From positions 15,156,310-15,220,309 of the forward strand of contig NC_079219.1 in assembly GCF_029633865.1 (NCBI RefSeq): a stretch of DNA of 64,000 nt, given 5' to 3'. A program made the position numbers and the translations under genes. The stretch's first letter is position 1. Every line of letters begins with the position of its first letter. Origin of the DNA: Lampris incognitus (lineage: Eukaryota; Chordata; Actinopteri; Lampriformes; Lampridae). Below are positions 49,534 through 55,391 of the stretch, piece by piece. Under the pieces are notes generated by a model, which was not told where the DNA came from, did not search any database, and saw only the letters and a list, made by a program, of their open reading frames with translations.

Positions 49534-49981
49534 CATCTGTCTGTCTATAGTCATCGGAATGTGATGATGCGCCTGAATCTGCAGCTGACCATGGGGACCT
49601 TCTCTCTTTCTTTATTTGGCCTGATGGGTGTGGCCTTTGGAATGAACCTTGAGTCATCCTTTGAGGAGGTGTGTTGGCTTGTTTTGTCAATAGTCCAAAG
49701 GTTTTATTTTCTGTCACCGTTTGACAATTTCTGTGTGCGTGTGCGTGCATATATGTATACACACATAGCCATAACTATTCTTTTCTACTTGCTTTGATTT
49801 AATTTGACTCCCCTGCCGCTGTGTGCAGTGCGTCTTTACCTACTCGCGCATATTTTGCCAGGATCCGCGTGTGTTCTGGCTGGTGACAGGCTTCATGTTC
49901 CTGGGCAGCGGGCTGATCTGGAGACGGCTACTGTCGTTCCTAGGACGACATCTAGAGCCTTCAGTATGTCCACCAGTAGTG

Positions 49982-50032
<51 letters not shown>

Positions 50033-51839
50033 GAACCTTGTTTCCCAGCTACAATGATTTTTTTCTTTTTGTGGCTGCTATTTTTGGTGTTTTTGTTTTT
50101 TTCTTTGAAATTAGCCAATGAACAGATTGCACCTTTCAAAAAAAAAAAGATGGGTCTTCTGTCCGACACAGCACTGTTTTTTCAATATTTGGAAAATGGC
50201 TGCTTTGTCTTTTCATCTAAACATATACAGTAGGGGTGTAACAATTCTCAAAATGTACAATTTAAGTGTAATTTATGTTTTGAGGGCACAGTTGGAATTG
50301 ATTTTTGATTCTTTCCGCTCCGTAGTCTCTACTTACAGAAAGAACAGTAGGAGCCTGAACACTGCGTCCTCACCACAGAATTATGGTTGCACATCTGTAA
50401 GCATGAACGTTACAGTGGCATTAATGACTGTAGCTACACTATCAGAATTAGAGCTGTGAACGAATGCCAAAAATAGGCCTCGAACGAATAACGAATATTA
50501 CACACTGAGGTTCGAATGGCATTCGAATACCTTGAATTTGCATATCACCCCCAAAAATCAATACAGAGAGAGTAAGTCTATTGTAGCCCGTGTTTTTATT
50601 AACAGCATATTTATGACAACATACAACTCCAGCACATTGTCCGCACATATTAGTCCAAAAACTGTTGTTGAGCACCCCTAAACATAAAATAAATCTGACT
50701 AGGAAAAGGCCAGATGATGTTAACTAGGGCCTACTCTAAGTAACATACAAGTAAAATAAATCTGACTAGGAAAAGGCCAGATGGTGTTAACGAATTTACC
50801 GTAAGTAACATAGGCATAGTAAATAATCCATGACCCACGGGGCTTAAAAAAATAAAATCAAGAGTCCTACTCACTGTAGTAGTATAAGAAGTTGTGCTAA
50901 TAGTGGTTTGCGAGAAAAACCAAAGCGTCCACGTGTTCAGACTCGAGAGCGCTCCTTTTTTTGGTGACTATGTTTCCCGCATCAGAAAAGACACGCTCAG
51001 AGCGCACGGATGTCCCTGGCACGGCGAGGTATCTCTGAGCCATCTTCCCGAGGTGTGGATATTTTCCGGTGGTGCGGTAGGACAGTTCTGTCTTGCATAT
51101 TTTGCAAACAACTTTGTCACGGGTTCTCTCTTCGATTTTCCCATTAACAGCCCAAAACCCAAAGAATTTCCATACGTAACTTCTCAGATGTTGTGGAGTA
51201 TGAATGACTCTCGCAGGAGATGTGCTAGTGCTAGTGCTAGCGCTTGGGTCACAGCCAACGTTCTTCTCGGATTCCGCCATTTCCTGTGTTCTATGAGCCC
51301 GCCCGCTCGGCGTGGGAACTGACAAGAGCTTTTTAATTTCCGGTTTTACTACGGATGTAGGCTATGCTTATTTTCATAAAATACGTTTCACGAAACCATC
51401 ATTTATTTCCATTTAAACGTGTGTGCATTAATAATAATAATATTAATAAGGGGGAAAAATATATTAAAAAAATATATTACAAAAAATCGAATTTCATATT
51501 TTCATATTCAAATTCGAATATTATTACCATAATTCGAATGTACATTCGAATTTCAAATGCTATCTGACAGGCCTAATCAGAATTAGCAGGGAAACTGCTT
51601 TTAAAGTGCAGCTAGTGTAGGTTGAGTTATTCCTTTTTACCAGAAATCAGAAATTATTTAATTGCCATGTGCATTATATGCACTAGGAATTTAGCTTGGC
51701 ATTGTTACAGTTGTGAGTGCAAGGAAAATACTGTCTTGAATAAAATAAAAGATAAAATAAGTATGTGAAAAATATGTATACGAATACACACACACATACA
51801 CACACACACATATACATACACACACACGTATATAGTATA

Positions 51840-51872
<33 letters not shown>

Positions 51873-54474
51873 CCCCCCAGGGCTGTAGATCAATTTAAAA
51901 ACATTAAGTAATCATACAATTTGCTCTGATTAATCGCTTTTTTTCTTAAGCCTGAAGCTTGTAATAATGGATATTTAAATGTAAAATCACGGAGTTAATG
52001 TAGAATCAATACAAAGGAAGTTCAAGTACAATTGTTTAATAGCATCTTTTTAACTTTGAACCCAGATTCTCTGCTGTGAACTACAGATTTCCAATAAAAT
52101 CATCAAGGCCATCAAAACTGTCAGCTTGAAAGGCATATTTCTCACATGCTCTAACAGAAATAAGAACAGGACCCAGGCCTATTTGTTAAAGTGCGAGTTG
52201 AATTTCAAAACCTTTGTCTTCTTTGTATTCATTGTCTTCTTTTTTTCCATCCGTTTCCATTTCTTCCTGTCCTCTGCATCTTGCTCTGTCACGCCAGCCA
52301 CCTGCATGTCCTTCCTCACCACATCCATAAACCTCCTCTTTTGCCTTCCTCTTTTCCTTTCCCCTGGCAGCTCCATGTTCAGCATCCTTCTCCTAATATA
52401 CCCAGCATTTCTCATCCACACATGTCCAAACCATCTCTGTCTTGCCTCTCTTGCTTTTTCTCCAAACTGTCCAATCTTATCTGTCCCTCGAATACAGTGT
52501 ACTTACTCAACCAATCATCTCACAGCGTTTAATTATGCAAGGTGTGCAAAATCTGACATAATTCATTGCTGATTGGTTGAATAACTACAAACAGGTACCT
52601 ATTCAGGGTTGCAAAGAAAATCTGCAGGATAGGGGGTCCTTGAGGACTGGATTGGGAAACACTGCATACTCATTCCTAATCCTGTCCTTCTTCGTCACGC
52701 CCAACGAAAATCTTGTTATCTTCCAACTCTGCCACCTCCAGCTCCGCCTCCTGTCTTTTCATCAGTGCCACGTCTTTAAACCATAGCTGGTCTCACTACC
52801 ATCTTGTAAACCTTCCCTGTAACTCTTGCTGGTACTCTTCTGTCACAAATCACTCCTGACACTCTTCATCACCTTGGATGTACAAGGTCCTGTCTGTGTG
52901 CTCAGTGGTTTAGAGATGTTGAGCTTTAAAAATTTTACATCCTAGGCATATCTTAAAGTTGATGATATGGATCGATGTTTTCACTTTGCATCGATGATAT
53001 TGAATCATTGATCATTGAGTCAATACATCGACCTGGACCAATGGATCGTTACACCCCTAGCCACAGGTACCTTTTAGATGGCAGATAATTGTTGCAATCT
53101 ACTGTTGTGAATGCATAATGACATTTAAACATCTCATCATCAAATTCGAAGCAACCTGACATTTTCCAGATGTAATTTTACAGAAAATTACATCTGGAAA
53201 ATGTCATTTCAAACTGCCCCAGTGCGCACCTGCAGCTGAGTGTGAAATGGCTGGGATGAGAGTCAGCACCTCCAAGTCTGAGGCCATGGTTCTCTACCAG
53301 AAATGGTGGATTGGTCCCTCCGAGTTGGGGATGAGATGTTGCCTCAAGTGAAAGAGTTCAAGTATCTCAGGGTCTTGTTCACGAGTGAGGGTAGGATGGA
53401 GCGGTAGATTGACAGACGGATTGGTGCAGCATCAGCAGTAATGCGGACGTTGTACTGGACCGTTGTGGTGAAGCGGGAGCTGAGCCAGAAGGCAAAGCTC
53501 TCAATTTACCCTTCAATCTTCGTTCCAACCCTTACGTATGGTCATGAGCTTTGGGTAGTGACTGAAAGGGTGAGATCGCGGATATAAGCGACTGAAATGA
53601 GTTTCCTCTGTAGGGTGACTGGGCTCAACCTTAGAGATAGGGTGAGGAGCTTGGACATCCAGAGGGAGCTCGGAGTAGAGCCGCTGCTCCTTCGCATCGA
53701 AAGGAGCCAGTTGAGGTGGTTCGGGCATCTGATTAGGATGCCTCCTGGGCACCTTCCTTTGGAGGTTTTCCGGGCACAGCCAACTGTGAGGGAGACCCCG
53801 GGGTAGACCCAGGACTCGCTTGAGGGACTACATGTCTAATCTGGCCTGGGAACACCTTGGGATCCCCCAGGAGGAGCTGGAGGGCATTGCTGGGGAGAGG
53901 GACGTCTAGAGTGGCCTACTTAGCTTGCTGCCACCGCGACCCGACCCCAGAGAAGCGGCTGAAGATGAGATGAGATGAGATTTTACAGAAAAAAACACCG
54001 TCTTATATTTGGGCAAATAGAGTACTTTCACACCACATATTTTAGTTGTTACTTGGTTAACTGATTTGTTTTAGCTGCATCCCCCCCCACAAACCTGCAT
54101 CCGCTTGTCCAGTAGAAGAGCCACGGGGGTCCTCTGTTGAGAGGAGGATGTATATGTGTTTGTGTGCTCCTGAGTGGGAGAGAGACAGTCGGCCACATAG
54201 ATTTTAATTTAGATACATTCAGACGCTCTTGTTTTTTATTTATTTTCAATAATAAATTGAAACGGTAACACCACTAATACACACACACACACACACACAC
54301 ACATACACACACCATACCACAGCTGAGATTTAAAGCGATATTAGTTTTTGAGGAGTCTTATGTTTGATAAATTAGTTTTTTATGTAATTTAAGATAATTT
54401 TTTTGTTGTCCCAGATCCCTCCAGTTTGGAAGAGAAATCTGAAAGGAATAGACACCAAGACTGGGGTCCGATGA
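23432..54474 (+). CDS. mrs2: MRS2 magnesium channel, mitochondrial inner membrane (12 exons, 484 aa)
   Basis: Exons: 23432-23831, 24353-24414, 25105-25141, 25770-25882, 37570-37731, 37845-37975, 44835-44951, 46485-46554, 48133-48215, 49551-49668, 49862-49963 and 54415-54474. The total is 1455 nt with all phases consistent. The N-terminus is basic and serine-rich, as for a mitochondrial presequence. Conserved blocks follow the human order: [104 protein letters not shown]1 contains [10 protein letters not shown]; the CorA/Mrs2 GMN selectivity motif is at about 422-424. TM2 is about 434-455 ([15 protein letters not shown]). MRS2 forms a pentameric channel admitting Mg2+ to the matrix. The last exon ([19 protein letters not shown]) is short and differs from the human tail. 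The large introns 4, 6 and 11 are filled with mobile DNA, and intron 4 contains an antisense gene. Exon 11 has an alternative in-frame acceptor. Confidence 0.95.
27356..27478 (-). repeat. (GGAT)n-tail repeat, minus copy
   Basis: The reverse complement of the 15713-15841 family (CCGCTTATCC, AGCCTATCCCAGCAGTCATT, GGCGGGGAGACACC). It lies between the integrin-like gene's 3' end and MRS2 exon 4. Confidence 0.65.
28005..32588 (-). CDS. integrin-beta-like protein without beta-I (VWA) domain; PSI, hybrid, I-EGF repeats
   Basis: Minus-strand exons: 32326-32588, 31530-31734, 31304-31409, 28536-28842 and 28005-28287, giving 387 codons plus stop with consistent phases. Exon 1 holds a signal peptide ([20 protein letters not shown]) and a PSI domain ([15 protein letters not shown]). 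Exon 2 holds the strand preceding the beta-I domain in true integrins ([24 protein letters not shown]), but instead of DLYYLMDLS and the MIDAS-bearing domain it passes directly to hybrid-like sequence. Exon 3 ([20 protein letters not shown]) matches the hybrid-domain end before I-EGF1. Exons 4-5 hold four I-EGF units ([31 protein letters not shown]) ending [16 protein letters not shown]. The stop TAA overlaps what would be the next donor (AG/GTAAGG). No tail, transmembrane or cytoplasmic exon was found downstream. It may be a secreted protein or a gene decaying at its 3' end. The ATG follows a splice acceptor, so a 5' UTR exon lies upstream. A minus-strand AATAAA at 27897-27902 is a possible poly(A) signal. 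Confidence 0.8.
30160..30607 (-). mobile_element. tRNA-headed SINE, copy 5, with 15-bp target-site duplication
   Basis: A full-length minus-strand copy with the complete head at the right (ends CTACACTACCCGGACACCC). It is flanked by TTGGATATAAATTTT (30145-30159) and TTGGATATCAATTTT (30608-30622), one mismatch in 15. It lies in intron 3 of the integrin-like gene (between 28842 and 31304), inside MRS2 intron 4. Confidence 0.85.
32943..34385 (+). mobile_element. L2/CR1-type LINE reverse-transcriptase remnant
   Basis: Broken plus-strand frames encode typical RT pieces: [20 protein letters not shown], an AAFDTIDH-like stretch (about 33060-33240), then [20 protein letters not shown] and [10 protein letters not shown] (33700-33880), and [13 protein letters not shown]-like sequence from 33960. 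This matches the order of teleost L2 (Maui-like) ORF2. The copy is 5'-truncated, carries stops and frameshifts, lacks the YADD region, and is interrupted at 33369-33497. Confidence 0.75.
33369..33497 (+). repeat. (GGAT)n-tail repeat inside the L2 remnant
   Basis: A copy of the 15713-15841 family (GGCTCCAGCATTTCC, GGATAAGTGGTTCAGATAAT, ending GGATGGATGGAT). Confidence 0.65.
34379..34624. repeat. fold-back repeat copy A (Penelope-type termini suspected)
   Basis: The left arm begins CAGAAAGGTGAATCAGTTCA and the right arm ends TGAACTGATTCAACTTTCTG, its near-perfect inverse. Inside the left arm, on the minus strand, lies the block CTGAAGA, a short hairpin, then GAAAC (34427-34457). Other members are at 36235-36693 and 49287-49387, with a half copy at 59200-59335. 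Confidence 0.65.
36235..36693. repeat. fold-back repeat copy B
   Basis: The left arm (36235-36330) and right arm (36615-36693) are imperfect inverse copies of about 75 bp, both containing TCATCTAAGTGAC/GTCACTTAGGTGA. The middle is AT-rich with repeated AATTAATGCAAATT-like blocks in both orientations (36400-36550). No coding frame is seen. Confidence 0.65.
38036..40215 (-). mobile_element. Penelope-like retroelement fossil, left (minus-strand) copy
   Basis: Minus-strand frames show an N-terminal RT region ([15 protein letters not shown], 39794-40159), the RT stretch [13 protein letters not shown] and [14 protein letters not shown] (39532-39810), the block RFIDIFLIY (39332-39574), and a GIY-YIG-type endonuclease remnant ([18 protein letters not shown], 38613-38831). 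This domain order identifies the Penelope class. The copy is broken in several places. Its terminal region, ending near 38036, carries a hammerhead-like core. It lies in MRS2 intron 6, facing an inverted partner. Confidence 0.85.
40775..41444 (+). mobile_element. LINE (non-LTR) fragment with RT motif and 3' end
   Basis: The frame at 40805-41074 reads [20 protein letters not shown] and [12 protein letters not shown] motifs of a teleost non-LTR element, probably RTE-related. It continues into [20 protein letters not shown], which in related copies lies about 100 residues further on, so an internal deletion is present. The 3' end reads GCGACCCCTAACGGGTGCAG followed by a (TAG)n tract (41353-41434). 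It is 5'-truncated and inserted in the right Penelope copy. A related fragment is at 52225-52880. Confidence 0.75.
42080..44469 (-). mobile_element. structurally complete hAT transposon (Charlie/ZBED5-like group)
   Basis: The termini are CAGGGGTCGGGAACC at the left and GGTTCCCGACCGCTG at the right (14 of 15 inverted matches). They are flanked by a perfect 8-bp target duplication CCCTAAAC (42072-42079 and 44470-44477), the hAT hallmark. The 2390-bp element contains one uninterrupted minus-strand transposase gene (42196-44133). The insertion splits the right Penelope-like copy within MRS2 intron 6. Confidence 0.95.
42196..44133 (-). CDS. hAT transposase, 645 aa, intact
   Basis: A single open frame. 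Residues about 25-55 form a BED-type zinc finger (VCLICNDKI, then RHFDTHH; C32, C35, H50, H54/55). The RNase-H-like core follows: LALDESTDV (D184), [17 protein letters not shown] (D250), [11 protein letters not shown] (conserved W341) and the C-terminal ACEQSFSHM (E595), within the hAT dimerisation region (about 560-630, with [14 protein letters not shown]). These are the expected DDE positions for hAT enzymes. The sequence resembles transposases related to the host-domesticated ZBED5, SCAND3 and GTF2IRD2 genes. It sits between intact termini, so it is best read as a potentially functional transposon gene rather than a domesticated one. Codon integrity and perfect target duplications suggest a recent insertion. 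Transcription is antisense to MRS2. Confidence 0.93.
   Translation of the reverse strand: MAKRKKDDDYRAFQAAWTEEFAFVERAGSAVCLICNDKIASMKRSNIKRHFDTHHASFASKSPAGDSRKRACEELQRRVQTSQQQLRVWTKQGDGNSASFAGALAIVRNGKSFTDGEYAKTFMLDVANELFDDFPNKDKIIKRIKDMPLSARTVHDRSIMMANQVEETQIKDINAGTYFSLALDESTDVSHLSQCSIIARYAAGDTLREESLAVLPMKGTTRGEDLFMSFMEFAKEKKLPMDKLISVCTDGAPCMLGKNKGFVALLREHEKRAILSFHCILHQEALCAQTCGQELGEVMSLVIRVVNFIVARALNDCQFKALLEEVGNHYPGLLLHSNVRWLSRGKVLSRFAACLSEIRTFLEMKGVKHPELDNTDWLLQFHYLVHITGHLNQLNVKMQGIGNTISSLQQAVFAFESKLEVFLRDIETGRLLHFERLQQFRDACLASDSTQHLDLQQLAGFTFNLLQSFKARFGEFRARTGLFKFITHPHECAVDKIDLTCIPGVSIGDFELEVADLKASDMWMSKFKSLNGELESLARQRAELAREHKWTEIKNLQPEDQLILKTWNELPVTYHTMQRVSIAVLTMFGSTYACEQSFSHMRNIKTNLRSRLTDGSLNACMKLNLTTYEPDYKAISKTMQHQKSH
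45246..46116. repeat. tandem and inverted array of a ~260-bp tRNA-like SINE unit
   Basis: Units start with GAATTCAGGGGGC-like sequence at about 45248, 45506 and 45769 (spacing 258 and 263 bp). The third unit is truncated and joined near 45870 to an inverted copy that ends at 46116 with GCCCCCTGAATTTG. On the minus strand of the direct units a B-box-like GGGTTCGTATCC and an A-box-like TGGTTAACGTAGTC can be seen. It lies in MRS2 intron 7. Confidence 0.7.
46117..46182. repeat. duplicated AT-rich palindrome
   Basis: A 27-bp near-palindrome (ACATATAATATTAG followed by CATATTATATGTA) occurs at 46117-46143 and again, identically, at 46156-46182, directly next to the inverted SINE array. Confidence 0.7.
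46821..47985 (-). mobile_element. Tc1/mariner element, nearly complete
   Basis: The left end TACACTCACTGGCCACTTTA and the right end (reverse complement TACACTCACCGGCCACTTTA) are inverted repeats bordered by TA on both sides. The 1165-bp length is normal for Tc1. The transposase gene lies on the minus strand and is broken once. It lies in MRS2 intron 8, antisense to the gene. Confidence 0.93.
46855..47836 (-). pseudogene. Tc1 transposase with one frameshift
   Basis: The N-terminal part (47372-47836) starts [20 protein letters not shown] and contains paired helix-turn-helix DNA-binding sequence ([20 protein letters not shown]). The C-terminal part carries the catalytic region: [30 protein letters not shown] and [12 protein letters not shown], giving the Tc1 D-D34E triad. 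A single +1 frame change, apparently one extra C in an AACC context near 47450, separates the halves. Otherwise the frame looks intact, so the copy is young but inactive unless complemented. Confidence 0.9.
49287..49387. repeat. short fold-back repeat copy C
   Basis: AGAAAGTTGAATCAGTTCAT begins the repeat, and its perfect inverse ATGAACTGATTCAACTTTCT ends it, with about 50 bp between. It is the smallest member of the 34379/36235 family. It lies in MRS2 intron 9, just upstream of exon 10. Confidence 0.75.
49444..49550 (+). repeat. (CTAT)n(CTGT)n microsatellite forming the MRS2 exon 10 acceptor
   Basis: About 14 CTAT units (49444-49499) are followed by CTGT units and a short interrupted end (CCATCTGTCTGTCTATAG). 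The exon 10 acceptor AG is 49549-49550, so the polypyrimidine tract and splice site lie within the repeat. Confidence 0.9.
49984..50029 (+). repeat. (CA)n microsatellite after MRS2 exon 11 donor
   Basis: About 23 CA units start some 20 bp after the 5' splice site of exon 11 (49964). Confidence 0.85.
50449..51575 (-). mobile_element. internally deleted hAT element (Ac/ZBED1-like group)
   Basis: The termini TAGAGCTGT and ACAGGCCTA are inverted (7 of 9 matches), with a perfect 8-bp target duplication ATCAGAAT (50441-50448 and 51576-51583). Subterminal TTCGAAT-type motifs recur at both ends. The element is 1127 bp, far shorter than an autonomous hAT, and keeps only a short minus-strand frame (50897-51325). 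It lies in MRS2 intron 11. Confidence 0.85.
50897..51325 (-). CDS. deleted hAT transposase: BED finger joined to dimerisation domain (142 aa)
   Basis: The open frame begins [20 protein letters not shown]. Residues about 45-75 resemble the first half of a BED zinc finger ([13 protein letters not shown], then [13 protein letters not shown]). The frame then runs directly into [20 protein letters not shown] and [20 protein letters not shown], the C-terminal hAT dimerisation region. The catalytic core and the finger's histidines are missing, lost by an internal deletion that kept the frame. It cannot catalyse transposition. A product of this shape could still dimerise with full-length relatives, but that is inference. 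Confidence 0.75.
   Translation of the reverse strand: MSVPTPSGRAHRTQEMAESEKNVGCDPSASTSTSTSPARVIHTPQHLRSYVWKFFGFWAVNGKIEERTRDKVVCKICKTELSYRTTGKYPHLGKMAQRYLAVPGTSVRSERVFSDAGNIVTKKRSALESEHVDALVFLANHY
51785..51873. repeat. CA/TA then TG/TA microsatellite with self-complementary arms
   Basis: CACACA-rich sequence (51785-51828) is followed by TGTGTG-rich sequence (51838-51860) and (AT)n. The two halves could pair as a cruciform. Confidence 0.7.
52225..52880 (-). mobile_element. LINE fragments, same family as 40775-41444
   Basis: On the minus strand, 52225-52480 encodes [20 protein letters not shown] and related C-terminal RT sequence, and 52675-52870 encodes [11 protein letters not shown] and [12 protein letters not shown]-like pieces. 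They are separated by about 190 bp of unrelated sequence (52485-52675). The copy is broken and truncated. Confidence 0.65.
52940..53062. mobile_element. hAT-type solo end
   Basis: The segment ends GATCGTTACACCCCTAG, the reverse complement of the typical Ac-like terminus CTAGGGGTGTAACGATC, preceded by repeated ATCGATG motifs. A similar left-type terminus (TAGGGGTGTAACAATTCTC) occurs alone at about 50231. The flanks differ, so these are probably remnants of separate elements. Confidence 0.5.
53158..53205. repeat. perfect 22-bp inverted repeat at the Rex3 5' junction
   Basis: 53158-53179 (GACATTTTCCAGATGTAA followed by TTTT) is perfectly inverted at 53184-53205, with the loop ACAG. The loop lies inside the left target-site duplication of the adjacent Rex3 insertion. 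Confidence 0.9.
53220..53979 (+). mobile_element. Rex3 (RTE-clade LINE), 5'-truncated, with 13-bp target-site duplication
   Basis: Broken plus-strand frames match the C-terminal part of Rex3 [14 protein letters not shown]-like sequence, then [20 protein letters not shown] and [20 protein letters not shown] (53597-53806). The end is CCACCGCGACCCGACC followed by GATGA repeats. Direct repeats ATTTTACAGAAAA flank it (53175-53187 and 53980-53992). Stops and frameshifts make it non-coding. It lies in MRS2 intron 11. Confidence 0.85.
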
Positions 54475-54984
54475 TGAGGGAACTTTGCCTATGGAGTACT
54501 TTAAAGCACCCAAGAAGTCCCGAAGGACTACAACCCTATGCTTCTTTTACCACACTGGAACTCCTGACTGCTCTGTGGGGGTCTGGGAGTTATTTTTTAA
54601 CACTTCCCCCCCATCCTTCAACAACCCAAGGCCATCCAGTAGAGCTCACAGCAAACAACATCAGCACTTCCCAGAGATGACACCAAGTTAACTAGGACTG
54701 CTGGACTCGTTCTCTTGAAACACCCTCAGGACAGTAACAAGACGGCTTTTTTTTTTCTTCATCTGTGTTCCTGTGTCCCAAACAGAGTTGTGAATTGATG
54801 TCATGCCTGCGTCAGACATTTGATTGGTTAGAGTTTGTATAACATGGATGTAATGTATGGACAAAAAACACAACTCGCATCGCCGACTTTCATGCTAGCG
54901 TGGACGAATGTCTGGGGTGAGTGGAAGTCTTAGAGATGAATCATTAAGACTAATGTTTAACAGAGCTGACAAAATAACTGCCTC

Positions 54985-55391
54985 GCAGCGTCCAGGTAGC
55001 GTGGCAGTTTATTCCGTTGCCTACCAAACGGGGCTCGCCGGTTCAAATCCCCGTGTTACCTCGCACTTAGTCGGGCACCCCTACAGATACAGTTGGCCGT
55101 GTCTGCAGGTGGGAAGCTGGATGTGGGTTTGTGTCCTGGTCACTGCACTAGCGCCTCCTCTGGTCGGTCGGGAAGCCTGTTTGGGGGGCTGGGGGGAATA
55201 GCATGAGCCTCCCACACACTACGTCCCCCTGGCGAAACTCCTCACTGTCAGGTGAAAAGAAGCGGCTGGCGACTCCACATGTATTGGAGGAGGCATGTGG
55301 TAGTCTGCAGCCCTCCCCTGGTCGGCAGAGGGGGTGGAGCAGCGACCGGCACGGCTCGGAAGAGTGGGGTAAAAAAAAAAAATCGAAAAAC
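54985..55391 (+). mobile_element. tRNA-headed SINE, copy 6, with 14-bp target-site duplication
   Basis: A plus-strand copy with the head GGTAGCGTGGCAGT and B box GGTTCAAATCC, ending in an A-rich tail near 55370-55391. It is flanked by AAAATAACTGCCTC (54971-54984) and AAAATGACTGCCTC (55392-55405), one mismatch in 14. Confidence 0.85.

Noticed and set aside
49273-49797. A 174-codon frame containing MRS2 exon 10
   Set aside because: It runs through the fold-back repeat and microsatellite. Only 49551-49668 is coding, as shown by homology and splice sites.
50231-53062. A single large hAT from the TAGGGGTGTAACAATTCTC end to the CGTTACACCCCTAG end
   Set aside because: The flanking 8-bp sequences do not match and the subterminal regions differ, so they are treated as remnants of separate elements.
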